Assembly (NCBI GenBank): GCA_021786295.1
Contig: JAJYNO010000029.1
Coordinates: forward strand, 1-64,000
Reading direction: 5' to 3'
Origin: a bacterium
GTDB lineage: Bacteria; Elusimicrobiota; Elusimicrobia; Elusimicrobiales; UBA9959
Length of the DNA: 64,000 nucleotides
In this document: piece by piece, positions 26,056-34,533 of the stretch
How the letters are laid out: each line of letters starts with the position of its first letter
How positions within the stretch are numbered: position 1 is the first letter of the stretch
Notes under the pieces: model-generated
Databases searched by the model: none
The model's input: the letters and a program-made list of their open reading frames with translations, nothing else
What the model was told of the DNA's origin: nothing
Position numbers and translations under genes: made by a program

Positions 26056-27192
26056 ATGGCTGATATGGACCGCAGGCTTAAGATACTTTATGTCATAGAG
26101 AACTCCTGCTACGGGGGCGGGGAGAGGACCTTCTCCATGCTGCTCCGCGGCCTGCCGAAGGAGAAGTTCGGGTTGTACTGCGCCTCGCTGCCGTCCGGCA
26201 GGTTCTACGAGGAGACCAAAGACCGCTGCCGCTTCCTGCCGCTGGACCTTGCGCGGCGCTTCAGGCCGGGGAATATCCCGCTGCTCCGGCGCCTGATAGC
26301 CGAGAACGGCATAGACATCGTCCACAGCCAGGGGGCCCGCGCTGACTTCTACTCGGCGCTGGCGGCCTCCAGGACCGGCGCGAAGGCCGCGGCCACCGTG
26401 GCCATGCCGGTGGAGGGCTTCGACGTCAATTTTTTCAAAAAGCGCGCCTACGCGGCTCTGGCGGCGCTGGCCGCTCGCAGGACGGCCGCGGCCATAACCG
26501 TCACTAAAGAGCTGAAGGCTCGCCTGGAAGGCAGGTATCCCCGCGTCGAGCTCATCCCGAACCCCGTCGACCTTTCGATGTTCGACCCCCGGAACTTCGA
26601 CGCGACCCCCGTCATGGACCGCTTCGGCCTGAAAGGGAAGCTGGTGCTGGGCGCGCTGGGCCGGCTGGAGTGGCAGAAGGGCTATCCGTTCCTGCTGTCC
26701 GCGCTGAAGCTGCTGCTGGAGCGCAACCCGGGGCTCAAGGAAAAACTGGTCTGCCTGATAGCCGGCGCCGGCAGCCTTGAGGCCAGGCTTAGGGAACTGG
26801 CGGCAGCGGAAGGCGTCCTCCCCAACGTGGTCTTTTGCGGGGAGGTGGCGGAGGCCAGGGACTTCCTCGGCGCGCTGGACATCTTCGTCATGCCTTCGCT
26901 GCTGGAGGGGCAGCCTCTGGCGCTGCTGGAGGCGATGGCCATGGAGCGGCCGATAGTCGCCTCGGACATCCCCGGGATAAGCGGCACCGTGACCTCCGGC
27001 GGCACAGCGCTGCTCGTGACCCCGGGCGACGCGCAGGCCCTCGCCGAAGGCCTTTTGAGGCTGATAGCCGACAGGCCTTTCGCCCTGAGGCTCGGGCGCG
27101 CCGCCGGGGCCGCGGCCGGGAAGTCCGGTCTTCCCGCCTATCTTTCCGCCCATGAGCGGTTCTATCAGCGGCTGGCCGCGGGGGCGCGCTGA
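26056..27192 (+). CDS. Glycosyltransferase family 4
   Basis: 378 residues from ATG 26056. RLKILYVIENSCYGGGERTFSMLLRGL is the GT4 Gly-rich loop. LGALGRLEWQKGYPFLLSAL and FVMPSLLEGQPLALLEAMAMERPIVASDIPGI carry the donor-binding motifs (E-x7-E). An upstream in-frame ATG at 25933 would run into the divergent gene's start and past the promoter, so it is rejected. GAGAG precedes the chosen start. One base overlaps the next gene (TGATG), implying coupled translation with the AsnB-GT4 fusion. Confidence 0.9.
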   Translation: MADMDRRLKILYVIENSCYGGGERTFSMLLRGLPKEKFGLYCASLPSGRFYEETKDRCRFLPLDLARRFRPGNIPLLRRLIAENGIDIVHSQGARADFYSALAASRTGAKAAATVAMPVEGFDVNFFKKRAYAALAALAARRTAAAITVTKELKARLEGRYPRVELIPNPVDLSMFDPRNFDATPVMDRFGLKGKLVLGALGRLEWQKGYPFLLSALKLLLERNPGLKEKLVCLIAGAGSLEARLRELAAAEGVLPNVVFCGEVAEARDFLGALDIFVMPSLLEGQPLALLEAMAMERPIVASDIPGISGTVTSGGTALLVTPGDAQALAEGLLRLIADRPFALRLGRAAGAAAGKSGLPAYLSAHERFYQRLAAGAR

Positions 27193-30100
27193 TGTGCGGG
27201 ATCTGCGGCTTCGCCGGGCTCAGGAACGACGCGCTGCTGCGAGCTATGGCCGCGCGGCTGGAGCACCGCGGTCCGGACGAGGACGGCTTCTTCGCCGAGG
27301 CGGACCGCGTGGCGCTGGGCATGCGGCGGCTCAGGGTGATAGACCTCTCCACTGGCTCGCAGCCGGTCTTCAGCGAGGACCGCTCCGTCGCCGTGGTCTT
27401 CAACGGCGAGATCTACAATTTCAGGGAGCTGCGGGCGGAGCTGGAGGCCAAGGGCCACAGGTTCCGCACCAGCACCGATACCGAGGTGCTGGTCCACCTC
27501 TACGAGGAGCGAGGCGAGGAGTTCCCCAAGTACCTGCGCGGGATGTTCGCGTTCGCGCTATGGGACGTCAAAGAGCGCAAGCTGATGCTGGCGCGCGACC
27601 AGTTCGGCGTCAAGCCGCTGTTCTACGCGCAGGCCGGCGGGAAGCTTTTTTTCGCCTCCGAGATAAAATCCCTCCTCCTGGCGGAGGAGATCTCCGGCGG
27701 GCTGGACCCTGCCGCGCTGGACGCCTACTTCGCGCGGCTCTACATCCCCGCGCCGCTGACCGCGTACAAGGGGATAAAGAAGCTCGAGCCGGCCTTTACC
27801 CTGGTCCTGAAGGACGGGCGGGCGAAGCTGTCCAGGTACTGGGAGCCGCCGCGCGGCGTCCCGGCCCTTTCGGAAAGGGACTGCCTTGAGGGCGTCGACG
27901 ACCTGCTGGGCGGGAGCGTAAAGGAACAGCTGGTCTCCGACGTGCCGCTGGGCCTGCTGCTCTCCGGCGGCATGGATTCCTCCACGCTGCTTTATTACAT
28001 GAGCAGGTACGGTCCCGGTCCGGTCCGCACCTTTACGGTGGGCTACTCCGGCAAGGACGCGGCTTTCAGCGAGACGGCGCAAGCCAGGCTGCTGGCGGAG
28101 CATTTCGGCTCCGCGCACGAGGAGACCATCATTTCCCCGGACCCGCGCGCGGTGATGGAGAAGCTGGCGGCGCAGTTCGACGAACCTTTTGCGGACGCCT
28201 CGGCCATCCCCACCTACCTGGTAACTCGCGAGGCCAGGAAGAGGGTGACGGTGGCGCTGACCGGCGTGGGAGGCGACGAGCTTTTCGGCGGCTACCCGCG
28301 CCACCTCGGCGCGCGCCTGCTGCCCTTCTACCTGTCCCTGCCGCGGGCGCTGCGCGCCGCGCTGGGGGACGCCGCCCGCCTGCTGCCGGAGTCGGCGGGG
28401 CCGCGGAACCTGCCGGGGCGGCTGAAGCGTTTCCTCGACGGGACTCGCGGCGATTTCAGGGAAGCCTACGAGCGCTGGATCAGCTATTTGACCGAAGGCG
28501 AGCGGCGCGCGCTGTTCGAGGGGGGGCGCCTGGCCGGCCTGCCTCCTTCCGACGCGCTGTTCCCCGGGGCGCTGGCCGGCCCGGATGATATCTACCCCTA
28601 CGAGCTCAGGAACTATCTCTCCGACGACCTGTTGTGCCTTGCCGACCGCGCCTCCATGGCCAACTCGCTGGAGCTGCGCGTGCCCTTCCTGGACGTGCGC
28701 CTGGCCGAGTTCATGGCGGGCGCGCCGCTTTCGCTCAGGACGAGGGGCTTCCGCCTGAAGCACCTGCTGAAGAAACTGATGGCGGACCGTCTGCCTGCGG
28801 AGATAACCTGCGGCGCCAAACGCGGCTTCCAGGTGCCTCTGGCCCGCTGGTACGGCGAAGAGCTGAATGGATTCGCGAGGGAGATCCTGAGTTCGGGAAA
28901 GCTCGTCAAGGAAGGGTACCTTTCCCGGGAATTCCTCGGCGGACTTCTTGCCGAGCATGAAAGCGGCCGCCGCAACCTGAACGACCAGATCCACGCCGCC
29001 GTGATGTTCGAACTCTGGCTTGGCGTCAACGGCAAGCGCGCGGCAGCGCCGCCCAGGGACGGCATACGCGCCGGCGGAGAGTCGCTTACCATAGTCACCG
29101 CCACAGACATAATACAGAGCGACGACGAGGGCGGCTCCGGGCGTGTGGCCTGGGAGACGTCAAAACAACTGGCAGCGCTCGGCCACAGGGTAATAGTCGT
29201 GACCAGGGGCGCCGCCGGCGCGAAGGACCGCGCGGCGCAGGAAGGCCTGGAGGTCTACCGCTACCGCGGCAGCCCGCTCCGCTTCGCCTCTGCCGCCAGG
29301 GACATACTGAGGCGTTTCGGCAAGGTGGACGCGCTGTACCTGCATCACCCGTACACCGGCCTGCTGGCCCAGCTCAACTTCCGCGGGGTCCCCTCCGCCT
29401 ATGTCTTCCACTCGCCGTGGGCCGAGGAGTACGCCATAAGGGCCAGGGCCAGGGGTCTGGGGGCGCTGCGCCGCGGCCCCGGCCTGCTGGCCAGGAGGCT
29501 GATGGAGCGCCGCGCGATAGCAAAGAGCGGGGCGGTGCTGGCAGCCAGCGTTTTCATGGCGGAACGGCTGAAGGCGGCGCACGGCCTGGCCGCCCGGGTG
29601 CTGCCGCTGGGCGTGGATACCGGGAAGTTCGCCCCCGCGGCGGACAGGGCGGAAGTCCGGCGCGGTCTCGGGATAGATGAGAGCGGATTCCTGGTCTTCA
29701 CGGTGCGCAACCTGGAGCCCCGCATGGGGCTTGAGAACCTGGTGGAAGCCGCGGCGGACGCAGCCAGGACCGTGCCGGGGACACGCGTGATCATAGGCGG
29801 GAGAGGTTCATTGAGAGCGAAGCTGGAGGGGCTGATAGGCTCTTCCGGGCTTTCGGGGACCGTGCGGCTGGCCGGCTATATACCTGAAGAGGAGCTGCCG
29901 CTCTATTACCAGGCCGCGGACCTCTTCGTGCTGCCGACCAGGGAACTGGAGGGCTTCGGCCTCGTCACGCTTGAGGCGCTGGCCTGCGGCACGCCGGTGC
30001 TGGCCACGCCGGTGGCGGCCAATGTGGAGGTGCTTGGCGGCTTCGACGGGTCCCTCCTGCTGAAGGGGTACGGGCCGGCTGAGATAGCGGCCGGCATAAC

Positions 30101-30239
30101 GGCTTTTGCCGCGCTGCCGGAAGCACGGAAGGAGGCCCTGCGCGCCAGGTGCCGCTCTTTCGTAGAGGAGAACTACTCCTGGAAGAAGTACGCCTCCGGA
30201 ACGGAAAAGGTGCTGTATGAAGTCCTGCGGCGGAACTGA
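27192..30239 (+). CDS. Asparagine synthetase B - glycosyltransferase GT4 fusion
   Basis: 1015 residues in one uninterrupted frame. Residues 1 to about 612 are a complete glutamine-dependent asparagine synthetase: Cys2 nucleophile (MCGICGFAG), RGPDEDG, FNGEIYN, PP-loop LLSGGMDSST (258-264), VGGDELFGGYPR, and RASMANSLELRVPFLD. After an Ala/Pro/Gly linker (about 613-630), residues 631-1015 are a GT4 glycosyltransferase with FTVRNLEPRMGLENL and ELEGFGLVTLEALACGTPVLAT (E-x7-E). The first part makes an amide from an acid using glutamine ammonia, and the second transfers a sugar. In glycan clusters AsnB relatives often amidate uronic acids. Coupling both steps is an inference. Confidence 0.88.
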   Translation: MCGICGFAGLRNDALLRAMAARLEHRGPDEDGFFAEADRVALGMRRLRVIDLSTGSQPVFSEDRSVAVVFNGEIYNFRELRAELEAKGHRFRTSTDTEVLVHLYEERGEEFPKYLRGMFAFALWDVKERKLMLARDQFGVKPLFYAQAGGKLFFASEIKSLLLAEEISGGLDPAALDAYFARLYIPAPLTAYKGIKKLEPAFTLVLKDGRAKLSRYWEPPRGVPALSERDCLEGVDDLLGGSVKEQLVSDVPLGLLLSGGMDSSTLLYYMSRYGPGPVRTFTVGYSGKDAAFSETAQARLLAEHFGSAHEETIISPDPRAVMEKLAAQFDEPFADASAIPTYLVTREARKRVTVALTGVGGDELFGGYPRHLGARLLPFYLSLPRALRAALGDAARLLPESAGPRNLPGRLKRFLDGTRGDFREAYERWISYLTEGERRALFEGGRLAGLPPSDALFPGALAGPDDIYPYELRNYLSDDLLCLADRASMANSLELRVPFLDVRLAEFMAGAPLSLRTRGFRLKHLLKKLMADRLPAEITCGAKRGFQVPLARWYGEELNGFAREILSSGKLVKEGYLSREFLGGLLAEHESGRRNLNDQIHAAVMFELWLGVNGKRAAAPPRDGIRAGGESLTIVTATDIIQSDDEGGSGRVAWETSKQLAALGHRVIVVTRGAAGAKDRAAQEGLEVYRYRGSPLRFASAARDILRRFGKVDALYLHHPYTGLLAQLNFRGVPSAYVFHSPWAEEYAIRARARGLGALRRGPGLLARRLMERRAIAKSGAVLAASVFMAERLKAAHGLAARVLPLGVDTGKFAPAADRAEVRRGLGIDESGFLVFTVRNLEPRMGLENLVEAAADAARTVPGTRVIIGGRGSLRAKLEGLIGSSGLSGTVRLAGYIPEEELPLYYQAADLFVLPTRELEGFGLVTLEALACGTPVLATPVAANVEVLGGFDGSLLLKGYGPAEIAAGITAFAALPEARKEALRARCRSFVEENYSWKKYASGTEKVLYEVLRRN

Positions 30240-31056
30240 GCCCTGCCCGGTCTGCGGCTCGTCAGGCCGCGGCTGGCTGCCCGGCCTGCTGAAATGCCGG
30301 GCCTGCGGTCTGGTCTTCAGGACGGAGAAATATTTCGGCGGGCCGGGCTATCGGGGCGAGCAGCGGGACGCCGTATACGTTTACGCCAAGGAGGCCCTTT
30401 TCGCCTCGGCCCTGGACTATATCGGGGCCGCGCTGGCTGGGCCGGGCCGCCTGCTGGACGTCGGCTGCGCCGGCGGGGAACTGCTGAGGGCGGCCGCCGC
30501 GCGCGGCTGGAAGGGGGAGGGCGTTGAACTTGACCCGGGGCTGGCCGACCGGGCCTCGGCCTCGGGCTTCCCGGTCTTCCGCCGGCCGGTCGAGAGGGCC
30601 GGCCTGGGCGGGAACTCGTACGACGCCGCCACCGCGTTCGAGGTTTTCAGCCAGATGGGGGACCCGGCCGCAGCGGCGGGAGAACTGTACCGCCTCCTGA
30701 GGCCGTCGGGACTGCTGTACGTGAGGGAGTTCAATTCGGTCTTCCATATGCCGCTTTGCCGGCTGGAGGCTTCCGGTCTTCTCCGGCCGCTCGGCGTCAG
30801 GCCTTCCGTGCTCCATAATTTCAATTTCGGCCCCGGCAGCCTGCGCGTCATGCTGGAGAAGGCCGGGTTCAGGGAGATAAAGTTCCGCAACTCCCCGCCC
30901 ACGGCCGGAGACCCCTACCGCAGCGGCGGCCGGCTGGGGGGAGTTCTAACCGCCCGCCTTAAAGTTCTATACTATTGGCTGGCGCAGGCGCTATGGGCGG
31001 TCTCTTTCGGCCGCGTTCTGGCCGGGTCAGCGCTGATCGTCACCGCACGCAAATGA
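30217..31056 (+). CDS. SAM methyltransferase with N-terminal zinc ribbon
   Basis: 279 residues. An N-terminal C-x2-C ... C-x2-C ribbon (CPVCGSSG...LKCRACGLVF) precedes a class I SAM fold with motif I LLDVGCAGGELL, an acidic residue in GVELDPG and YDAATAFEVFSQMGDP. This domain order is common in methyltransferases of sugar and lipopolysaccharide clusters. Starts 23 bases inside the fusion gene's end. The C-terminus has a hydrophobic stretch (LKVLYYWLAQALWAVSFGRVL). Confidence 0.83.
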   Translation: MKSCGGTEPCPVCGSSGRGWLPGLLKCRACGLVFRTEKYFGGPGYRGEQRDAVYVYAKEALFASALDYIGAALAGPGRLLDVGCAGGELLRAAAARGWKGEGVELDPGLADRASASGFPVFRRPVERAGLGGNSYDAATAFEVFSQMGDPAAAAGELYRLLRPSGLLYVREFNSVFHMPLCRLEASGLLRPLGVRPSVLHNFNFGPGSLRVMLEKAGFREIKFRNSPPTAGDPYRSGGRLGGVLTARLKVLYYWLAQALWAVSFGRVLAGSALIVTARK

Positions 31057-31727
31057 AAGCGGCTATACACCAACTGCAGTACTGGCCGGGGCTGCGCTTC
31101 TTCGCGAAGATGCGTGCCGCCGGGCTGTTCATCTACCTCGACGACGTGCAGTTCGAGAAGCGCGAGTTCCAGAACCGCAACCGCATACGCACGCCGCGCG
31201 GCTGGCAGTACCTGACTGCGCCGGTCGTGTCGAAGGGGCGCTTCTCGCAGAAGATAAACGAGGTGGAGCTGGACAATTCCGCTGACTGGAGGGCGGACCA
31301 TCTGCAGGCGATAAAGCTGAACTACGCCAGGGCCCCGTTCTTCAGGGAGCACCTGCCGGCGCTGGAGGCGCTGTACTCGCGCGACTACCGCCTGCTGGCC
31401 GACCTGGCCATAGCCACCATGGACCTGCTGAAGGAAGGTCTAGGGATAAAGACGCCGGTGAAGTTCTCTTCGGAGTACGCGGTGGAGGAACTCTCCAGCG
31501 CGCGCCTGGCGAGGCTCTGCGTCAAGGCCGGAGCCGACGAGTACCTGTCCGGGGCCGGGGCGAAGGCCTATCTGGACCCCAACGTGTTCAGCTACGCCGG
31601 GATAGGGCTCTCGTGGCAGCATTTCGAGCCGCGCCATTATCCTCAGGCTTTCCCCGGCTTCGAACCGGATATGTCCGCGCTGGACCTGCTGCTGAATTGC
31701 GGCCCGCGATCCTCGGAGTGGTTATAA
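31053..31727 (+). CDS. WbqC family protein
   Basis: 224 residues from ATG 31053, which overlaps the previous stop as ATGA. KAAIHQLQYWPGLRFFAKMRAAGLFIYLDDVQFEKREFQNRNRIRTP is the conserved WbqC N-terminus, and the segments LTAPV and DEYLSGAGAKAYLD also match. The family occurs in O-antigen and other glycan clusters, often beside aminotransferases and methyltransferases. Its exact reaction is not something I can state. An upstream in-frame ATG at 30975 lies inside the methyltransferase and is not needed. Confidence 0.85.
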   Translation: MKAAIHQLQYWPGLRFFAKMRAAGLFIYLDDVQFEKREFQNRNRIRTPRGWQYLTAPVVSKGRFSQKINEVELDNSADWRADHLQAIKLNYARAPFFREHLPALEALYSRDYRLLADLAIATMDLLKEGLGIKTPVKFSSEYAVEELSSARLARLCVKAGADEYLSGAGAKAYLDPNVFSYAGIGLSWQHFEPRHYPQAFPGFEPDMSALDLLLNCGPRSSEWL

Positions 31728-31728
31728 A

Positions 31729-32445
31729 ATGAACACATACATAGCTCAAGCGGTGGCGGAGATGGACAAGGTCAACGTGTCGCGCCTGGAGCATCCCGGC
31801 TCCTGGGCGCTGGACCCGGCCTCCTGCCGTTTCCTCGCCGCCTTCGCCCGGGCGCTGGGGGCGAGGCGCGTGCTGGAGTTCGGTTCCGGCTTCTCGACGC
31901 TGATGCTGGCCAGGGAAACAGAAAAGATAGAAGACAATTTCCTGCTTTCGGTGGACGATTCAGCCAAGTACTCGGCCCTGGCCAAAGAAGCCTTCGAGAC
32001 CTCTGAATGCGGGGCTAAAGTGGAGTTCCGCGTGGCGCCTCTGCGGCCGCGCCTCTACGGCACCCGTCTGCTGCTGTCCTATTCCCTGCCGAAGGGCCTG
32101 CTGGAGGCCCTCGGTCCGTTCGACCTGGTCCTGATAGACGCGCCGCACCACGATCTCGGACGCGAGTCGGTCTTCTACGACGCCTTTCCGGCTGTGGCCC
32201 CGGGCGGTTACGTCGTGCTGGACGACGCCAACAGGACCGACATGGAAAAAACCTACGTGCGGTCCTGGCAGGCGGCCTACGGCGGCGCGATGGACCCGAT
32301 ACTGCTGGAAGGTATAGGCAACGGCCTCTGCGTTATAGAGAAGGTCGAGAGCGCCAGGCCCGCCTATCCGAGGGCCGGTTCGCTGCAGCTGGCCGCCAAA
32401 ACGCTGCGCAACTACGCCCGCTTCCTCTCCCGCTCCCAGGCCTGA
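31729..32445 (+). CDS. Class I SAM methyltransferase-like protein
   Basis: 238 residues. RRVLEFGSGFSTLMLARE is SAM motif I, FLLSVDDSAKY provides the acidic residue, and FDLVLIDAPHHDLGRESVFYDAFPAVAPGGYVVLDDANR matches the Methyltransf_24-like pattern. Last gene of the polysaccharide cluster; its ATG follows the WbqC stop after one base (TAAAATG). After it comes a 295-base stretch with a small ORF and a REP-like repeat, and the strand changes. Confidence 0.8.
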   Translation: MNTYIAQAVAEMDKVNVSRLEHPGSWALDPASCRFLAAFARALGARRVLEFGSGFSTLMLARETEKIEDNFLLSVDDSAKYSALAKEAFETSECGAKVEFRVAPLRPRLYGTRLLLSYSLPKGLLEALGPFDLVLIDAPHHDLGRESVFYDAFPAVAPGGYVVLDDANRTDMEKTYVRSWQAAYGGAMDPILLEGIGNGLCVIEKVESARPAYPRAGSLQLAAKTLRNYARFLSRSQA

Positions 32446-32504
32446 CGTGTCCGCCGGGCCTGTTCGTCCCCTACGGAACCTTGGGCCTTTTTCCCCCTAA
32501 TACC

Positions 32505-32518
32505 GGGCCTTTAGGCCC
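32505..32518. repeat. Short palindromic hairpin, GGGCCT-TT-AGGCCC
   Basis: A perfect 6-bp inverted repeat with TT centre, about 50 bases before the small ORF at 32554. A related partial motif (TTGGGCCTTTTTCCCCC) precedes it. Belongs with the hairpins at 1041 and 37846. Confidence 0.45.
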
Positions 32519-32553
32519 TTATGCCCCAGTCCCGCTTAGTGTAGACTTTATGT

Positions 32554-32688
32554 ATGGAAAGGAATAAACGGGGCGCTTCTATGATCCGCAAGACATTCAT
32601 CTACGAGCTCAAGCTCCTCAACTCCATCCTCTTCTTCTCTTTGGCCATGTTCCTGGCCTGCTACGCCGACCTCTCCCGCCTCCGGTAA
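32554..32688 (+). CDS. Small membrane protein, 44 residues
   Basis: ATG at 32554 (or in-frame ATG 32581) to TAA at 32686. A basic start (MERNKRGASMIRK) is followed by one hydrophobic helix (LLNSILFFSLAMFLACYA). A possible -10 TAGACT lies at 32542-32547. AAAGGAAT lies within the start region rather than upstream, so the ribosome binding site is unclear. No family recognised. The stop is directly followed by the left arm of the REP-like repeat. Confidence 0.35.
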   Translation: MERNKRGASMIRKTFIYELKLLNSILFFSLAMFLACYADLSRLR

Positions 32689-32692
32689 AAGT

Positions 32693-32789
32693 AAAAGGGG
32701 ACAGGCTGCTTTTTCGCCCGCTTCGTCCTTCGAATTCCGCTTATCCCGCGGATGTTTTTTGAGAATAAAAAAGTAGCCTGTCCCCTTTT
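32693..32789. repeat. REP-like inverted repeat (15-bp perfect arms)
   Basis: AAAAGGGGACAGGCT at 32693-32707 is repeated inverted at 32775-32789 (AGCCTGTCCCCTTTT). With one mismatch the match continues inward into a T-run, giving arms of about 22 bp. The 67-base middle holds the stop codon of thiE. Such GGGGACAGGCT palindromes resemble REP/BIME elements moved by IS200-like (RAYT) transposases. No transposase is present here. Confidence 0.7.
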
Positions 32790-33424
32790 CTTATCCCTTT
32801 TCTTATCTCGGAGATGGCTTCTTTTGCCGTGGATTTTATGTCGGGGGCGGCCGTCAGTTCGGTCACCATGGCTATACAGCTGGCGCCGCGGGCCAGCACC
32901 TCCGGCAGGTTGCGCAGCTTTATCCCGCCTATCGCGACGAACGGGACCTTCACGTTCTTCACCGCGTAGTCCAGGTATTCCAGTCCCACCGCAGGACAGA
33001 CGTCCTTCTTTGTCCTGGTGGCGTAGATGGGGCCCACGCCTATGTAGTCGGCGCCGCCGCGCTCGGCCGCCAGCGCCTGCTCCGGGCAGTGAGTGGAGAC
33101 GCCGATGACGGCCGCCGGGCCGAGCACCTCGCGCGCGGCCGCCAGCGGCAGGTCGTCCTGGCCGATATGCGCGCCGTCGGCCTTGACCGCCAGCGCTATA
33201 TCGACGTCGTCGTTGACGATGAAGAGGCAGCCTCGCTCTTTCGTCAGGCGCCGCAGGGCCACGCATTCGGCGTACTTCAGCCGCTTGGCCTTGTTCTTCT
33301 CGCGGTATTGCAGTATCCTGGCTCCGCCGGCCAGCATGGCCTCAGCCGTTTCGATTACGGAGCGCCCGAGAGAGTGCTCCTCGCTGGTCAGGCAGTAGAG
33401 CTGTCCTCGGAAATCAGCTTTCAT
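32741..33424 (-). CDS. thiE: Thiamine-phosphate synthase
   Basis: Joins HMP-PP and the thiazole phosphate carboxylate to form thiamin phosphate, the last joining step. 227 residues, TIM barrel. LQYREKN, FIVNDDVDIALAVKADGAHIGQDDLP, IGVSTH, GADYIGVGPIYATRTK and VAIGGI are the family's phosphate and pyrimidine binding motifs. AGGAGG precedes the ATG. The last 20 residues (KGIRKGDRLLFYSQKTSAG) are encoded by the REP-like repeat and are not family sequence, so the repeat has replaced the original 3' end. Last gene of the thi operon, 8 bases after thiH. Confidence 0.92.
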   Translation of the reverse strand: MKADFRGQLYCLTSEEHSLGRSVIETAEAMLAGGARILQYREKNKAKRLKYAECVALRRLTKERGCLFIVNDDVDIALAVKADGAHIGQDDLPLAAAREVLGPAAVIGVSTHCPEQALAAERGGADYIGVGPIYATRTKKDVCPAVGLEYLDYAVKNVKVPFVAIGGIKLRNLPEVLARGASCIAMVTELTAAPDIKSTAKEAISEIRKGIRKGDRLLFYSQKTSAG

Positions 33425-33432
33425 AGGTCCTC

Positions 33433-34533
33433 CTATAATCTCTGCCAGTCCTTCATGACCGGGTGGAAGCCGCGCCCGCGTATCATGGCCTTTACCTCTT
33501 CCACGCCGCTGGCGTCGGCCACGCTGAACTGGCCCGGGCTCTTCTCCGCCGCGGCGTAGCCGCCCACGCCGGTGCGGGAGCCGGCCGACATCCGCGTGAC
33601 GCCCAGGCCTATCAGGTTGCGGCGCAGTTCGGCGGGCTCGCGCGTGGAGACGGTGATGCCGGCCCGCGGCAGGAACAGGCGCAGGGCCGCCATGGCCTGC
33701 ACCAGGTCGCGGTCGCTCACGCAGGCGCCGGGGGCGAAGCCTGCGCCCTGGGGGCGGAGGCGCGGCAGCGAGACGCTTATCTCAGCCGCCGGGCAGGCAC
33801 GCTGCAGATAGTCGGCGTGCAGCCCGGCGAAGAAGACCTCCCGCCTGAAGTCGGCCAGCCCCAGCAGCGCCCCCACGCCGACCGCGCGCATGCCGGCGCG
33901 GCAGGCCCTCTCGGGCGCGTCCAGCCTGTAGCGGAAGTCGCGTTTGGGCCCCGCGCGGTGCAGCCGGGCGTAGAGCGCCTCGTCGTAGGTCTCCTGGTAG
34001 AGCGTCAGGCCGTCGGCGCCGGCCCGCACGAGCTCACCGTACTCCGCCGCCTCCAGCGGGTACACCTCGACGGAGACAGAGCCGAAGCGCTCCTTCAGTA
34101 TCCCGGCGCAGGCTCCGATGTACTCTACCGGGGTCTGCACCCGCGATTCGCCGGTGAGCAGGAGCACGTGCCTGATGCCGGAGGCCGCCAGCGCCCGCCC
34201 CTCCTCCTCCACCTCCGAGTAAGAAAGTTTGCGGCGCGCCATCGCGGCGGAGCGCCTGAAGCCGCAGTAGACGCACTCGTTCTCGCAGTAGTTGCCCAGG
34301 TAGAGAGGCGCGTAGAGCGAGACGGTGCGGCCGAAGTGCCTGGCCGTCAGTTCGCCGGCCCGGCGGGCCATAGCCTCCAGGCTCGGGACGGCGGCGGGCG
34401 AGAGCAGCGCGCGGAAGCCGGCCTCGTCCGGGCTCTCCACGTCGAGCGCGCGAAGGACGTCGGCTTCCGAGGAGGAGGCGATAAGCTCCCCGGCGAGCCC
34501 GGAGCAAGCGCGCAGGACTTCGTGGAAGCTCAT
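33433..34533 (-). CDS. thiH: 2-iminoacetate synthase (tyrosine lyase)
   Basis: Radical SAM enzyme that splits tyrosine to 2-iminoacetate (dehydroglycine) and p-cresol for thiazole formation. 366 residues. The cluster motif CENECVYCGF (C-x3-C-x2-C) lies near residue 82. Typical segments are LLLTGES, YQETYDEALYARLHRAGPKRDFRYRLDAPERA, GVGALLGL and SVSLPRLRP. Starts within the end of thiG (4-base overlap). Using ThiH rather than the oxygen-dependent ThiO suggests function under low oxygen. Confidence 0.94.
   Translation of the reverse strand: MSFHEVLRACSGLAGELIASSSEADVLRALDVESPDEAGFRALLSPAAVPSLEAMARRAGELTARHFGRTVSLYAPLYLGNYCENECVYCGFRRSAAMARRKLSYSEVEEEGRALAASGIRHVLLLTGESRVQTPVEYIGACAGILKERFGSVSVEVYPLEAAEYGELVRAGADGLTLYQETYDEALYARLHRAGPKRDFRYRLDAPERACRAGMRAVGVGALLGLADFRREVFFAGLHADYLQRACPAAEISVSLPRLRPQGAGFAPGACVSDRDLVQAMAALRLFLPRAGITVSTREPAELRRNLIGLGVTRMSAGSRTGVGGYAAAEKSPGQFSVADASGVEEVKAMIRGRGFHPVMKDWQRL

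Noticed and set aside
32446-32800. Transposase remnant at the REP-like repeat
   Set aside because: Only short palindromic arms are present. No frame in the area resembles an IS200/RAYT transposase.
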